DNA of 64,000 nt from Shinisaurus crocodilurus (Eukaryota; Chordata; Lepidosauria; Squamata; Shinisauridae): contig JAHFWL010001296.1 of NCBI GenBank assembly GCA_021292165.1, positions 1 through 64,000 of the forward strand, given 5' to 3'. The notes under the pieces were generated by a model that saw only the letters and a program-made list of their open reading frames with translations, ran no database searches and was not told the DNA's origin. Below, piece after piece: positions 46,554 to 57,115 of the stretch. Numbering within the stretch: the stretch's first letter is position 1; every line of letters starts with the position of its first letter. A program made the translations under genes and the position numbers.

Positions 46554-46952
46554 TAGGGATGTGTGCGGAGCTCGATTGGGGGGGTGGAAGTCCAGCGAAC
46601 TCACTGGGCTCGACCCCCCCAAGCTCTGCTTGACCTACCTGCTTCCCTAGCTCGACTCACGTTCTTGCTAGCCAAGCTGGGAAACAACTTCCGGGTTCCC
46701 GGCGCTACATTGTTTATGTAGAAAATGGCATAAGAGATGTTAAAAACAGCTGCGATTTGTGCAAGTTACACAAATCGCGGCTGTTTTTCACATATCTTAC
46801 ACCATTTTTTACGTAAAGAACGTAGCACTGGGAACCCAGAAGTCCAGCAAGCACCTCAGCTGGCACTCGCTTTTGGCCTGGCTTGGCAGGTGCAGTGGCA
46901 TCGCTTGCCGAGTGTGCCGCGAGTTGGGTGGTGGGCGGATCGCCCACCACTA
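46554..46952. mobile_element. hAT-like palindromic MITE, 399 bp
   Basis: Ends TAGGGATGTGTGCGG and GCCCACCACTA, with the perfect 8-bp duplication CCTTGAAC (46546-46553 and 46953-46960). The core is a long imperfect hairpin, GGGTTCCCGGCGCTAC ... AACAGCTGCGATTTGTG against CACAAATCGCGGCTGTT ... GTAGCACTGGGAACCC (about 46692-46838). Confidence 0.82.
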
Positions 46953-46960
46953 CCTTGAAC

Positions 46961-47916
46961 AGGTTTTTAAAAAAATATTATTTTGCTTTGTCATCTCTGC
47001 GCAGTTGCAAAAAAGCACAGGAGCAATCTTTTAAAAGAGAAAGGAAAAAGCTTTGCTAGCCCCTCACAAAAAAGAAGAAGGATGATGCCGCCGCCGCCAC
47101 CCTCTCACAGGGTCGGGGTGAAGCCAGCAGGATCAGCATGACCCTACCCTCCACCCAAATGCAATTTCCCAAAGCACTGTTTCTCCATTCTGAGTTTCCT
47201 GAGCACAAGGCTCCTGTTAAATCAATGTGATTCACTTGGGAGTTAGGGCATCAGAGAGAATGTGATGTACTCCTGAGCCTTTTGGCTAATTTATAGCTTC
47301 CTGTTCTTTGTTGAAAAAAAGTGGGGGGGAAGCCTCTCACAACTGTCCCCTCTCAAACTCCATGGCGGTTATCCTGGGGGTACTGCCTTTCACATGCAGG
47401 GGAAACAGAAATTTAACAAGAAGGGTATTTTTTTGTTTCTGGTCTGCCATCTATGTGGATGTGTGCATGTGCGCAGGAGCAAAATTGTTTTTTTTAAAGT
47501 ACCCAAATGCAAGTGCCCGAAGCAGCCTGCTCAGAGGTGCAGACGTACACAGGAATGTTTACAAACAAACAAACAAAAAATTAACAAGCTTCCGGGGAAG
47601 AGGTCAAACCACTGCACAATAAGGAACAACAAATGGCAGATACCTGTCTTCCCCACCAGTTTGGAAGACACACGTAATGCCGCATTTCCCCCGCCCCTCA
47701 AAAACTATTGGCTAACTCCAGTGACAACACTTTTGTGGCCACACCTTGGACGGGCAACAACAGCACCAGTTTAGCACACACTAGCCGTGTGCTGTGACAG
47801 TGAACCACAATAACTGAACCACCCCCCCCCATGATAAACCTAGTCCATGAAATTCTGGAAGAAACAAAGAACGATTATGCAGGACTAGCACAACCAGCAC
47901 TGAAAAGTGTGTGCGT
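46961..47916. other. Intergenic DNA
   Basis: No gene recognised. Short homopolymer tracts only. Confidence 0.3.
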
Positions 47917-48599
47917 CATGTGCCCATGGCCGGATTAAGCTAGGGGCGGGTGGAGCTGCAGCTCCAGGCCAATCCCCTCCAACAGGCCCAGGCCAATAGG
48001 GACGCGCGGCACATCGCTCTGGGCTGGCTCACCTGTCCTGCGGGGTGTTGCCGGGGCGGAGCCCAGAGCGAGGCGAGCACGCCGAGGCCGAGCAGCCGGT
48101 TGTTGCCATTGTTGATTGATTCCCACAAGGCAGTGGGGAAAAGGGGCGGGCTGAGGAGAGTGCTGGTTCGGTCTAGCGCTTCCTTCAACTCAGGAGAGGC
48201 TGACAAGATTAAGTTCATACGGTTCTGTCGGAGGGGCTTGAGTCGTGGCCTCTTCGTGCCTGAGTGTTTCCTCCTGTGGCTGAAGACAGAGGGGCGCGCT
48301 TCCTTCTCGGCAAAGCAGGTAAAAAAAAAAGGGGGGGGGAACCAGACGGGAAATTGGCGGAGACTTCTTCGCGGTTAACTTTTTGTCTGCGGGCTCCCTG
48401 TGGCTTTTCCTTCTTTCCCCCGCCCCCTCTGCCTTCTGATTAACCATGGCGTTTGAATAACTTTCTACGTAATTTGGCACTTAGGGCGCAGTCCTATGCA
48501 TGTTTAGACCGAAATCAGGCCTACAACTCCCGTGCTGGCTGGGGAATGCTGGGACTTGTAGGACTTTGTTTTCTGTCTAAATACGAATGGGGTTGTGCC

Positions 48600-49560
48600 T
48601 TTACGGAACGTTGAGGGGTACGATTCCCTCCTCCGTCTTTCCAACTGCTTCCCAAGAGTTGCACCCTGTCAAAACAACTCTTTAAAAAGCAGCAGTAGCA
48701 GTAGCATTAGGATTTGTTTCGCCCCCAAAACGCCTGCAGGCATCAATCTATGAACGGGGCACCTGTGGCTCTCCAGAACTACAACTCCTAATGTCCATTG
48801 GCTGAGGCAAAGCAGCCCGGCGCAGGAGGCTGAAGCAGGGGAGTCGGATCAGGTGCCTCAGTCCGGCCGGGGCAGGCGCAGAGAGGCCATCAACTCCAGG
48901 CAAGTGGCTGGCTGGGGAAAAGATCAGGGGAGCGGGAGCCGTCTGCCCCTGTGCGTGGGTGGACGGCGTGGGGCATCGGTCCTTGAGAGCAGCAGAAGAC
49001 GGGTCCTTGCTTCTCCAAGAGGGGAGGAGAAAACGACCCACAAAGGAACCGAAGCGTCTCGTTTTACCTGACGGAAAGTTTCTAGGAAGTAAAACCAGAC
49101 GGGTCGGTTCCTTCTCCCCGAAAGCGTGCAGCGGAGGGGGAGGATAGAGGGAGGGGGAGGATAGATCTGGCGGCCTGGTCTGGCGTGTTGGCTTGGGAGC
49201 AGCAGCCCTGGCCCACCGTGGCACTTATTTCTTCCTTGCATCGTTGGGACTGCCGGTTCGGCTTGTTCTGTGTTTGCCGCCTCCGCCTCTCCCGCCCCCA
49301 ATGTCTGGACGAGGTTTCCACGGAGGGAGGAGGAAGGAAGCCTTATCAGTAGCCAAACAGACGCGCAGGGCTGCGATGGCGCAGTTTCTCCCCAGACTTT
49401 GGCTCCTGGCCGTGGGCCTGATTGTGACCCCCCCCCCCGCCTCAGTCAGGCAGGTGAGTCAAATCGTCACACGTCGTTGCGGTCTGTCTCTCTTTTTGGG
49501 GCGGGTGGGGGGACGACTCCCGCCGGTATTCCACTTTCCTGCTGGGGTTGCCAGTGCCAC
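48600..49560 (+). promoter_or_regulatory. CpG-rich promoter-like block inside hAT element A
   Basis: GC- and CpG-rich sequence leads up to the candidate exon at 49376-49453. It contains ACTACAACTCCTAATGTCC-type text near 48779, similar to SBS/ZNF143 promoter motifs, but this text also occurs in local MITEs. No TATA box. Confidence 0.45.
49376..49453 (+). CDS. Candidate captured first exon: signal peptide plus splice donor (partial)
   Basis: ATG with a good context (GCG before, G after) opens 26 codons. The translation begins MAQFLPRLWLLAVGLIV and ends PPPASVRQ, then CAG|GTGAGT, a consensus 5' splice donor, in phase 0. The hydrophobic core LWLLAVGLIV after an Arg is a convincing signal peptide. 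The exon lies in a CpG-rich block, as expected of a gene's first exon, yet inside the TSD-bounded hAT element A. No downstream exon was recognised in the window. I do not recognise the gene. The alternative is chance: a short ORF in GC-rich DNA next to a fortuitous donor. If read through, the frame stays open to 49798, but that is intron-like. Confidence 0.4.
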
Positions 49561-49687
49561 CTCTGGGAAGTTCAGGTTCCCCCCCCAACACAGCTCCTTG
49601 AACACACTCAGCCCACAAACACCCGCAGTTTACCCCACACAAAGCACTCACACAGAGCAGCCAGACAAAGCAAAACACGCTTATAAT

Positions 49688-49828
49688 TTGTATTTATTTA
49701 TTTATTATATTTATACCCCTCCTTTTTTCCTTCAAGGAACCCAAGGCAGCTTACATAATCCTCCTTCTCTCCACTTTATCCTCTCAACAACCCTGTGAGG
49801 TAGGTTAGGCTGAGAGTCAGTGACTCTT
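49688..49828 (-). repeat. Partial SINE, minus strand, flanked by a duplication
   Basis: TATTTATACCCCTCCTTTTTTCC then CCTGTGAGGTAGGTTAGGCTG, lacking the tRNA-like head. About 60 bp beginning CAGTTTACCCCACACAAAGC occurs on both sides (49626-49688 and 49843-49912). Confidence 0.75.
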
Positions 49829-50023
49829 TTATAATGTATTTCAGTTTACCCCACACAAAGCACTCACACACACAGAGCAGCCAGACAAAAGTAAAACACG
49901 CTTATAATTTGTAGGTAGCCTTTTATAATGTATTTCAATTTTAGACAGCAAAAAAGGTAGTACATTCTTATTTTTTAAACCCACTTTGCCATCGAAATAA
50001 AATTCCATCCTCCATTTAATCAT

Positions 50024-50386
50024 TTATTATTTATTTATTTATTTATTGCATTTATACCCCGCTCTTCAGCCAGAAAAGGCTCTCAGAGCGGCTTACACAG
50101 ATTAATAATAAGACATTCCCTGCCCTCAGGCTCACAATCTAAAAGACATGACACAAAAGGAAAAGGGATTGGGAGGGAGGAGGAAGAATGCCAAACTCAG
50201 GCACCAATATAATGTTTGGCATTCTTCCTCCCCCCCCCCAATCCCTTTTCCTTTTGTGTCACGTCTTTTAGATTGTGAGCCTGAGGGTAGGGAATGTCTT
50301 ATTATTACCGGTAATCTGTGTAAACCGCTCTGAGAGCCTTTTCTGGCTGAAGAGTGGGGTATAAATGGAATAAATAAATAAATAAA
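50024..50386. repeat. Large palindrome, arms about 173 bp, spacer 17 bp
   Basis: Arm 1 runs from (ATTT)n GCATTTATACCCCGCTCTTC through ATTGGGAGGGAGGAGGAAG to GCCAAAC (ends 50196). Arm 2 (from 50214) is its near-perfect reverse complement. The arm sequence (CAGCCAGAAAAGGCTCTCAG, CTCACAATCTAAAAGACATG) is a repeat-family 3' end. The palindrome is itself flanked by an imperfect 45-bp direct repeat (CATCCTCCATTTAATCA, CATCCTCCGTTTAATCA). Confidence 0.88.
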
Positions 50387-51101
50387 TCATTAATTTCTAC
50401 CCACTTTTGCCATCAAAATAACATTCCATCCTCCGTTTAATCACTTGTTAACATTATAATTAATTTATAATAACTTTCCATTTAAGAAAAAAAAAATCCA
50501 CCCCTATCAAGTGAAAAAAAATGACCCAGGTCCTTTTTTTTTACTTGATCCATTCGTTCTTTTTTTTTTTTAAACTATAGTTCGGTCCCCCAACAGTCTG
50601 AGAGACAATGAACTGGCCCCCTGTTTAAAAAGTTTGAGGACCCCTGTTGTAATCCTTACATCAACCCTGTAAGGCAGGTCAATAGCATTCTCTCCATACA
50701 GCACGTGCGGGGGGGGGGGGGGCAGCTGAGTAAGAGCTCGGTTCGTGTACATTGTTGCCTAACAGTCTGCATAATTCCCGAAGGGGTGGGCTGTGTTAGT
50801 CTATTGCAGCAAGAACAACAAGAGAGTCTTGTGGTACCCTAAAGACCAACACATTCATTCTGACATAAGCTTTCACGGACACTGCCCACTTCCATCAGGT
50901 TTTATTGAGGTAACAAGCTTATTGTTTACAAAAAAAGAAATATTTTCAATATGTTTCTGTTTTGGCACTTTAATGGTAATTAAAATATTTAATTTGTTTT
51001 AATATAAAATTGCGTCTTCATTTTATTTATTTCCATAAAAAGGCCCACCAAAATCCTCAGCACCAGGCCCATAATGCTCTTAATCCGGCCCTGCATGTGC
51101 C

Positions 51102-52486
51102 CCATAAGTCACAGCAGCAGTGATTCAGTACTGCAATAAACCTTAGGTGTGGATCTGGGGCTCAAACATTCGTAGTATGGGTGACAGGAAAAGAACCCCA
51201 GGGCTTCAAAAGAGTGGGCTCAGAAGGCTCCAGTTCTCTGGAAAGGAGGTAAGGGAAATAATTAATGAGCAACTTAACAGAAAAACACGAGCTAGGATTT
51301 ATTTAACAGGGTGGGGGGAAAGAGGGGAGAAAGCAAGAGTTTACATCTCTAACAGGGGATGAAGTCCAATAATTAAGTGATCCATAGGTGAGTGATTGGT
51401 TTCTTAGATCTGTCGCCGTGCTGGCTATATAGTCCTGGGCTGGGATTCAGGTAAGAGCCAAAATGGTCTGTCCTCCAGACATCCCAAAGGGGGCTACACT
51501 GCACAGGACTGTTTAATAAGAAATGGTCTTCAGGGTTTTTTGGTTATCATTCTGGTGATTTCCAGCATTAAATGTGTTTGATCTAAATTTCACAAATTTG
51601 CTTGGATATGATGACATAGTAGTCTTTACCTAGCATTCTGAAGTCTCCTCTTCCCCACTCTTTTAGTACTTAAGCCAGAAATCTATGTGATTTATATGTG
51701 AGCTTGATGAATTTTTCCATCACCAAAATAAATGAAAGAAGCCAAAGTACTATTCTAAATAACATGTAACATGGTTTACATGTAACAAAATAACATGCTT
51801 TACATGTAACAAAATAAGATATTGATAGTTTTTAAAACCTCAGCTTATTTTATATATCCAAGTGTGCTACCTATTTTTAGCTTTTCAATGCAGTTCCTTG
51901 TATATATATATATATCTATTCTAACCTTCAATTTTACTGAAAGTTAATTGTGTGTGAGTAGGCACTTAAAAATTAATTGGGCTTTTTAAGTGATAGTGCA
52001 CAACAAAGGGTATAGATTAATGAAGAATAGTTATATGAGTACATTAGTTCTCTAAAAGGATCATTTCCTATAAAAGAAATGACTAAATGCATTTGCTAAA
52101 TGTATTTATGAACCTTTTGTTCAGAAATCTTGTATATTAACCAATGATTTAATTTGTTTTCTAGGTTAGCAAAAAGAAGAAGAAGAAAGGCTTAAATTTT
52201 CTCAGGGTTGATCAATATATTCTGAGCTGCAGACAATAGGAAGAAAACTTTTCTAAAGCTGCCTGTATAAGTTTGAAGTAGATTGTTAGTGTCTGATACC
52301 TAATATTGCCTGTTCAGTATTCCATTTGTTTGTTTCTTTGTAAAATAAAACATTAATTGAATATTGAGATAGCAGGATACAATTTTGTATGCACATTGAG
52401 GACAAAATTCTAGATTTCATCTTCAAATCCCATCACGTTATACCCATTTTTAAAGGGAGTCTTCTGCCTTGAAGACTGAGATGTTG
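51102..52486. other. Intergenic DNA
   Basis: No gene recognised. (TA)n at about 51900-51915; local repeat of ACATGTAACAAAATAA (about 51760-51815). Confidence 0.35.
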
Positions 52487-53089
52487 GAAAGAACCAGGGA
52501 TGGGGACTCGGACTCCAGGACTCGACTCGTGAGTCGGACTGAGTCCCCCCTCTGACTCGAGTCCCAATATTTTTAACGGGACTTGAGACTCGACTCGGAA
52601 CTCGAGACCAAGGACTCTTCAACATCCCTGGGCTGTGACAGAAGGAGTGGAGAGAAGTGTGATCGCCGGCGAAGATTTTATTTTTTAAAATCATTTTCCT
52701 AAAATGCAACCTTTCAGACATTTTGGGTTTGGCTGCCTCTGCCTGCCTGACTTTGGGGTTCCCTGCCTCCTCTGCCTGCCTGGTTATTTTGGGTTTGTCT
52801 GCCTGGTCTGTTCTTGTTAAAATCAGTTACAGAGTTTTGAAATAAAGAAGGCACACTTGTGCCTAGAATTTATTTAAGCCACACATCTGAAGTAGCCTTA
52901 TTTTGTTGGGAACCCACCCCCATTGATTTTAATACGGACTCGTGGAGTCAGCTTTGGGAGGGACTCTGGACTCGTGAGTCACCATTTTGGACCAAGGACT
53001 TGGACTCAGACTCAAGACTCGGACAGGGCCGGATTAAGCTAGGGGCTGTTGGAGTGCCAGCTCCAGGCCCCCTACACAAAGTAGGCCCA

Positions 53090-53756
53090 CAGGGACGCGC
53101 CCGTCCCCAGCTTCTCTCCTCCACATTCACCGTTTCCTTTCGTGGCCGCTCGTCCCGCTTGTTGCACGCCTTTTCCTATCCAGGATCCCCCCCCCCTTTA
53201 CCCCTCCTCGAAGCTCCGCTTCCAAACCTCTTGGATGGCGTGTGTCCTAGTCCTCCTCCTCCCAAACCTTTGTTTGGTTTCCTGAGCGATCATCAGCCCC
53301 GCACCCCGATCTCCCAGCGCCGCTTGTCTGGCTCCCTTCTCCCCGGCTCACCCGGACGCGGGTCTCCAAGCAGCCGGCTTCTTCACCAATCCGTCGGCGC
53401 ACATCTCCCGCCTGAGCCGCCCCCTTCCTGGAGAGGGTGGGAGGCTGGGAAGAACTGAGAGGGCGTCCAGCGAAAGAAGGAAGTCCTTTCCTGTTTACCC
53501 AGGGGAGGGGGGAGAAGGAAACTTGGGGATGTCGCAGCCGGAGAAACCAGGGCCTAAATAATGTCAGAAACCAGAAGGAACCCCCCCCCGCTCGGCTAAC
53601 TTCCCCGACCCGGTGCCCTTCGGACTACAGTTCCCATAATCCTTACAGCCCAACACGTCAGGGCTACAAGGCACCACCGCCAGATCAGTTTGGTTGGGGG
53701 AAGGCCAGACGGTTCCCGCCGCGACGGGTGCCTTTCAGGCAAAAATTCAACAGGTA
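53090..53756 (+). promoter_or_regulatory. GC-rich promoter-like block inside hAT element B
   Basis: CpG-rich DNA contains ACTACAGTTCCCATAATCC (about 53625-53643), close to the SBS/ZNF143 promoter motif. It ends with AAATTCAACAG|GTAAAG, a plausible splice donor (exon end 53755). It could be the element's own promoter and leader exon, or captured host DNA. Not homologous by eye to the block in element A. Confidence 0.4.
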
Positions 53757-53889
53757 AAGTTTTACCCTAATGAGTGGGGTTTGACTCTTCGCACCCTGGT
53801 CCTCCCTTTTAGGGACAAGGTTGCGATGCTGCATCAAATGCATTGTTTGGGGTCATATATCTTGGGATGCAGTCCTATTCCCCCCAATT

Positions 53890-54115
53890 TATTTAAGAAC
53901 ATAAGATCAGATCATCTAGTCCAGCATTCTTTTCAAACAGTGGCCAACCAGCTGCCCACGGGAGACCCACAAGCAGGACAGGAGTGCAACAGCATCCTCC
54001 TGCCCATGTTCCCCAGCAGCTGGTGTACATATCCATACTGCCTCTGCTACTGGGGGAAGCACATAGCCAACCAGGACTAGTAGCCACTGATGGCCTTCTC
54101 CATGAATTTGTCCAT
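53890..54115. repeat. SINE-like repeat in hAT element B
   Basis: CATCTAGTCCAGCATTCTTTT, ACCAGCTGCCCACGGGAG, ACCCACAAGCAGGACAGGAG and GCCTTCTCCATGAATTTGTCC. The same family occurs at 61685-61872. Confidence 0.65.
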
Positions 54116-54515
54116 GAATTTACTTGTCTGAAGTAGTTTTATGCTGCTCCTCAGACAAAAAGGGTTTCAGAGCAGCTTACATATGATCAATCAAATAAGA
54201 CCTATTAATTTAATCGGTGTGATTGTGCAACTTTATCCCCCCCCTTTCTTTTTTTTTAAGAAAAAGAAAGCCCACAGTTTAGTGGTAATGGAAATACTCA
54301 AGAGACTGAGACTTACTACTTCGTGGGATTGCCAATGTCTGTCTTTTGGAAGGGCTCTTGTGACTTCTAACAGTTTCACAACATGCAGAAATCCATGTTG
54401 TGAGAGCCAGTGCAGCGTAATGGATAGAGAGATCTGGGTTCTAGTTCCCACTTGGCCATGAAGCTCACTTGGGTGACTTGGGGCCGGTCACCGACTCTCA
54501 GTCTAATTTTCAAAA

Positions 54516-54847
54516 TGTACCAATCTTCCACTGCAAATCAAGACATTCATGGGAGTCAAAAAACACAAATGTACAAGTTTATGATTGCACAATCTCTAGT
54601 CGGTGCATTTCCAAATACATTTGTGACCCTCCGCATGTATTTGTGTTTAATGGTCAGCAACTGCAGTGGTGAGCGTTCATTTTCAGCATTAAAACGTGTG
54701 AAAAATGAACTAAGGTCTTCCATGGGTCAGGAGCGTTTAAATGCGCTCTCTCTGTTGTGCATTGAAAGTGGTTTGCTGAACGAGCTTAATCTTGATTCTA
54801 CAATTGAGGAATTTGCAAGTAAAAAAGGAAGAAAAGTTAATGTGTAG
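54516..54847 (+). pseudogene. hAT transposase C-terminal remnant
   Basis: The open frame ending at 54845-54847 carries the hAT dimerisation region: AFPNTFVTLRMYLCLMVSNC, SGERSFSALKRVKNELRSSM, GQERLNALSLLCIES. Cys/Ser-GERSFS...LKxxKNxLRSxMxQERLxxLxLLxIE is the classic hAT C-terminal signature. The N-terminal BED zinc finger and catalytic domain are absent; upstream is SINE and unrelated sequence, so it cannot encode an active enzyme. It lies in element B in the plus orientation. Confidence 0.88.
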
Positions 54848-55005
54848 TTTTATTTTCATCTACCAGCTTGATTCATTTAGTTTAAATGCAGGTTAGAGTT
54901 CAGTGAATAACCTGTTTGTGTGTTTAAAACTAGTGGTTGCTATTTATTTCAAGAGTTACTCTCTGCACCATAATCATAACGCAGGCTGTATTGATTATGA
55001 TGCTT

Positions 55006-55037
<32 letters not shown>

Positions 55038-55394
55038 TAAGGAACAAATTTTTATGAGCCAAACATCATGTTTATATGATTTATGTTTATTTAAAAATGG
55101 TTGTTGTGAATGTTCTATTTATAACGGTTTTATTGAGTTAACAAGCTTATTGTTTACAAAAAAAGAAATATTTTCAATATGTTTCTGTTTTGGCACTTTA
55201 ATGGTAATTAAAATATTTAATTTGTTTTAATATAAAATTGCGTCTTCATTTTATTTATTTCCATAAAAAGGCCCACCAAAATCCTCAGCACCAGGCCCAT
55301 AATGCTCTTAATCCGGCCCTGGACTCGGATCCAAAGACTCGTGACTCGACTCATGACTCGAGACCAAGGACTCTTCAACATCCCTGGAAAGAAC

Positions 55395-56485
55395 ATTGAT
55401 GTGTATATTCAGTTTCCCAGTTAGAGGTCTTTCCCAAAGTTACTACTCTGGCAGCCTCATAACCAAAGATGTAAAATACATTGTAATGTGATTTCTCACT
55501 TCAGCACTGATATATCAAAATGATTTGCAAGGGAAAATAAAATATCCAAAATTACGTTGTGATGCAATTTATGAAGTAAAGACTCTCAGACATTGTGCTT
55601 TACATGTTTTAGCACTGACGGTACAGAACAGCCCTGCTCAACATGTGACCCACCAGTCTGAACACATTCCATCAGCCTTGTATAGCAGACCATGAGGACT
55701 CAGTAACGCTCCTGTTTTCTGCCACCTGCCTGATACTGCAAAAACAAGGTTTTCAGCAGCTGGTGGCTCCTTTTGGCTTACTGAATCAGGGTAGGCTTGG
55801 CATAGTAGATGCTATACAAGATATACAGGGCTAGAGAGACTGTGTATATAGGGCTCACTTTGCTCAGTGAGCAGTTAACATCCACAGGGCAAAATGAAGG
55901 GAAAGGACCAGGCCTGATAAAGGACTAGAAAGGATGAACAGAATAATTCATATGTGAGCTTATATGGTGTAGAAAAGATTTTGCAGAAGAAAGAGGATTT
56001 GGTCTAGTGGATAGAAAAATGGGAGACATTCGAGGTGCAGGGAGTGTTATGGAAGAAGGCTGGAAGTGGCAAATAAGAAAAAGGGAATAAAATTGGAAGT
56101 CTAAATGATCTTGTGCCAACTGTGGTGGGTGGGAGGAGAAATACAGGAAAATGAGAGGCAATATATGCTTGAATTGGTGTAGCAGAAGATATAAGTAGAG
56201 CTTAGGGGACATATTTCAGCAATTTTGTTTTAGAATCAGCTCTCTATACTTTCATTGCCCTTCAGCACTGAAAAGCAAGTTCATCTCTATTTCTTATCAA
56301 GTACTACAACTCTCAAGTTACACAACAGTTACACAAAGGGGGTTGTGTGACTCTCATGTCTCTCTCTCTCTTTCCATATGAAATGTCATGCTTGCTGAAA
56401 CATAAATTGAATGAACTAGTTGAAGTGTATGTTCGCTGTAACTTGTATCTATTTTTGTTGTGGGGCTTCCATTCCATTTGTACAT
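55395..56485. other. Intergenic DNA
   Basis: No gene or element recognised. Confidence 0.3.
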
Positions 56486-56489
56486 GCGA

Positions 56490-57115
56490 ACTTGCTTTAT
56501 ATTGAGTTGGGCCACTGCTCCATCTGGCACCTGAAAGAATAGATGGTAGGTGCCAGGTGCACCTCCTTGGGAAGCTGATTCCAATAGCCGGGGTGCCACA
56601 ACTGAGAAGGCCCTTCCCCCAGTCGCCACCCTTCTAGCCTCTTTTGGGCTTTAAATGTTAATGTAATCACTTTGAATCAGGCCCAGACTTCAATTGGTAG
56701 CCAATGTAAATCATAGAGGACTGGCGTAATATATTCTTGTTGGCCAGTCCCGTTAGCAGCCTCACTGCCCTGTTTTGAACTAATTGAAGTCTCGGACCGT
56801 TTTCAAAGGCAGCCCCACGTAGAGCGTGTTACAGTAGTCCAAATAAGAGGTTACCAGAGCATGGATCACTGTTGCTAGGCTCTGCCTGTCCAGATAGGGT
56901 CGTAGTTGGTAAATCAGCCTAAGCTGATAAAAGGAGCTCCTTGTCACTGAGTCCACTTGTGACTCCAGCGACAGTTCGGAGTCCAGGAGCACCCCCAAAC
57001 TATGAACCCTGTCCTTTAGGGGGAGTGCAACCCCGGCTAGGACAGGTTGAGTATCATCCCTCCGGAGAGATGATCCGCCCACAAACAGCACCTCCGTCTT
57101 GTCTGGATTGAGTAA
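56490..57115 (-). mobile_element. L2-like LINE fragment, minus strand
   Basis: The minus frame over 57113-56780 reads NLLNPDKTEVLFVGGSSLRR, GVALPLKDRVHSLGVLLDSE and LVTSYLDYCNTLYVGLPLKT, the C-terminal part of an L2-clade reverse transcriptase ORF. The 3' noncoding tail continues to about 56490. 5'-truncated. Confidence 0.85.

Larger units (their letters stand above)
47925..51093. mobile_element. hAT element A, 3.17 kb, with captured-looking promoter and exon
   Basis: Ends CATGGCCGGATTAAGC and CTTAATCCGGCCCTG, flanked by the perfect 8-bp duplication CATGTGCC (47917-47924 and 51094-51101). Its last 196 bp match those of 53024-55321 at all but one base. No transposase coding was found. The interior holds two GC-rich promoter-like blocks (about 48000-48360 and 48600-49560), a palindromic MITE (48483-48602), a partial SINE (about 49690-49827), local tandem duplications, a 370-bp palindrome (50024-50386), a second hAT-like terminus (AAGTTTGAGGACCCCTG, ending about 50645) and a dispersed repeat (50785-50895). 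Confidence 0.85.
53024..55321. mobile_element. Inner hAT element B, 2.3 kb, nested in the outer hAT
   Basis: Ends CAGGGCCGGATTAAGC and CTTAATCCGGCCCTG, flanked by the perfect 8-bp duplication GACTCGGA (53016-53023 and 55322-55329), which is a subterminal repeat of the outer element. It contains a GC-rich 5' block (53090-53750), SINE pieces (53890-54115 and about 54400-54510), a transposase C-terminal fragment (54516-54847), an (AAT)n tract (about 55007-55033) and an AT-rich 3' end shared with element A. Confidence 0.9.
52495..55386. mobile_element. Outer hAT element with GACTCG subterminal repeats
   Basis: Ends CAGGGATGGGGACTCGGAC and CAACATCCCTG, with the perfect 8-bp duplication GAAAGAAC (52487-52494 and 55387-55394). 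Same family as 30922-31837 in the opposite orientation. Without the inner insertion and one copy of its TSD it would be about 586 bp. Many GACTCG/CGAGTC motifs lie in both subterminal regions. Confidence 0.87.

Noticed and set aside
48748..49224. Overlapping GC-rich ORFs at 48-49.3 kb as a possible multi-exon gene
   Set aside because: All lie within hAT element A, in several frames, without motifs. Only the short signal-peptide exon at 49376-49453 had independent support.
52859..53458. 199-codon plus-strand ORF at the hAT B boundary
   Set aside because: It crosses the junction between outer and inner hAT elements and is Pro/Ser-rich with no domain.
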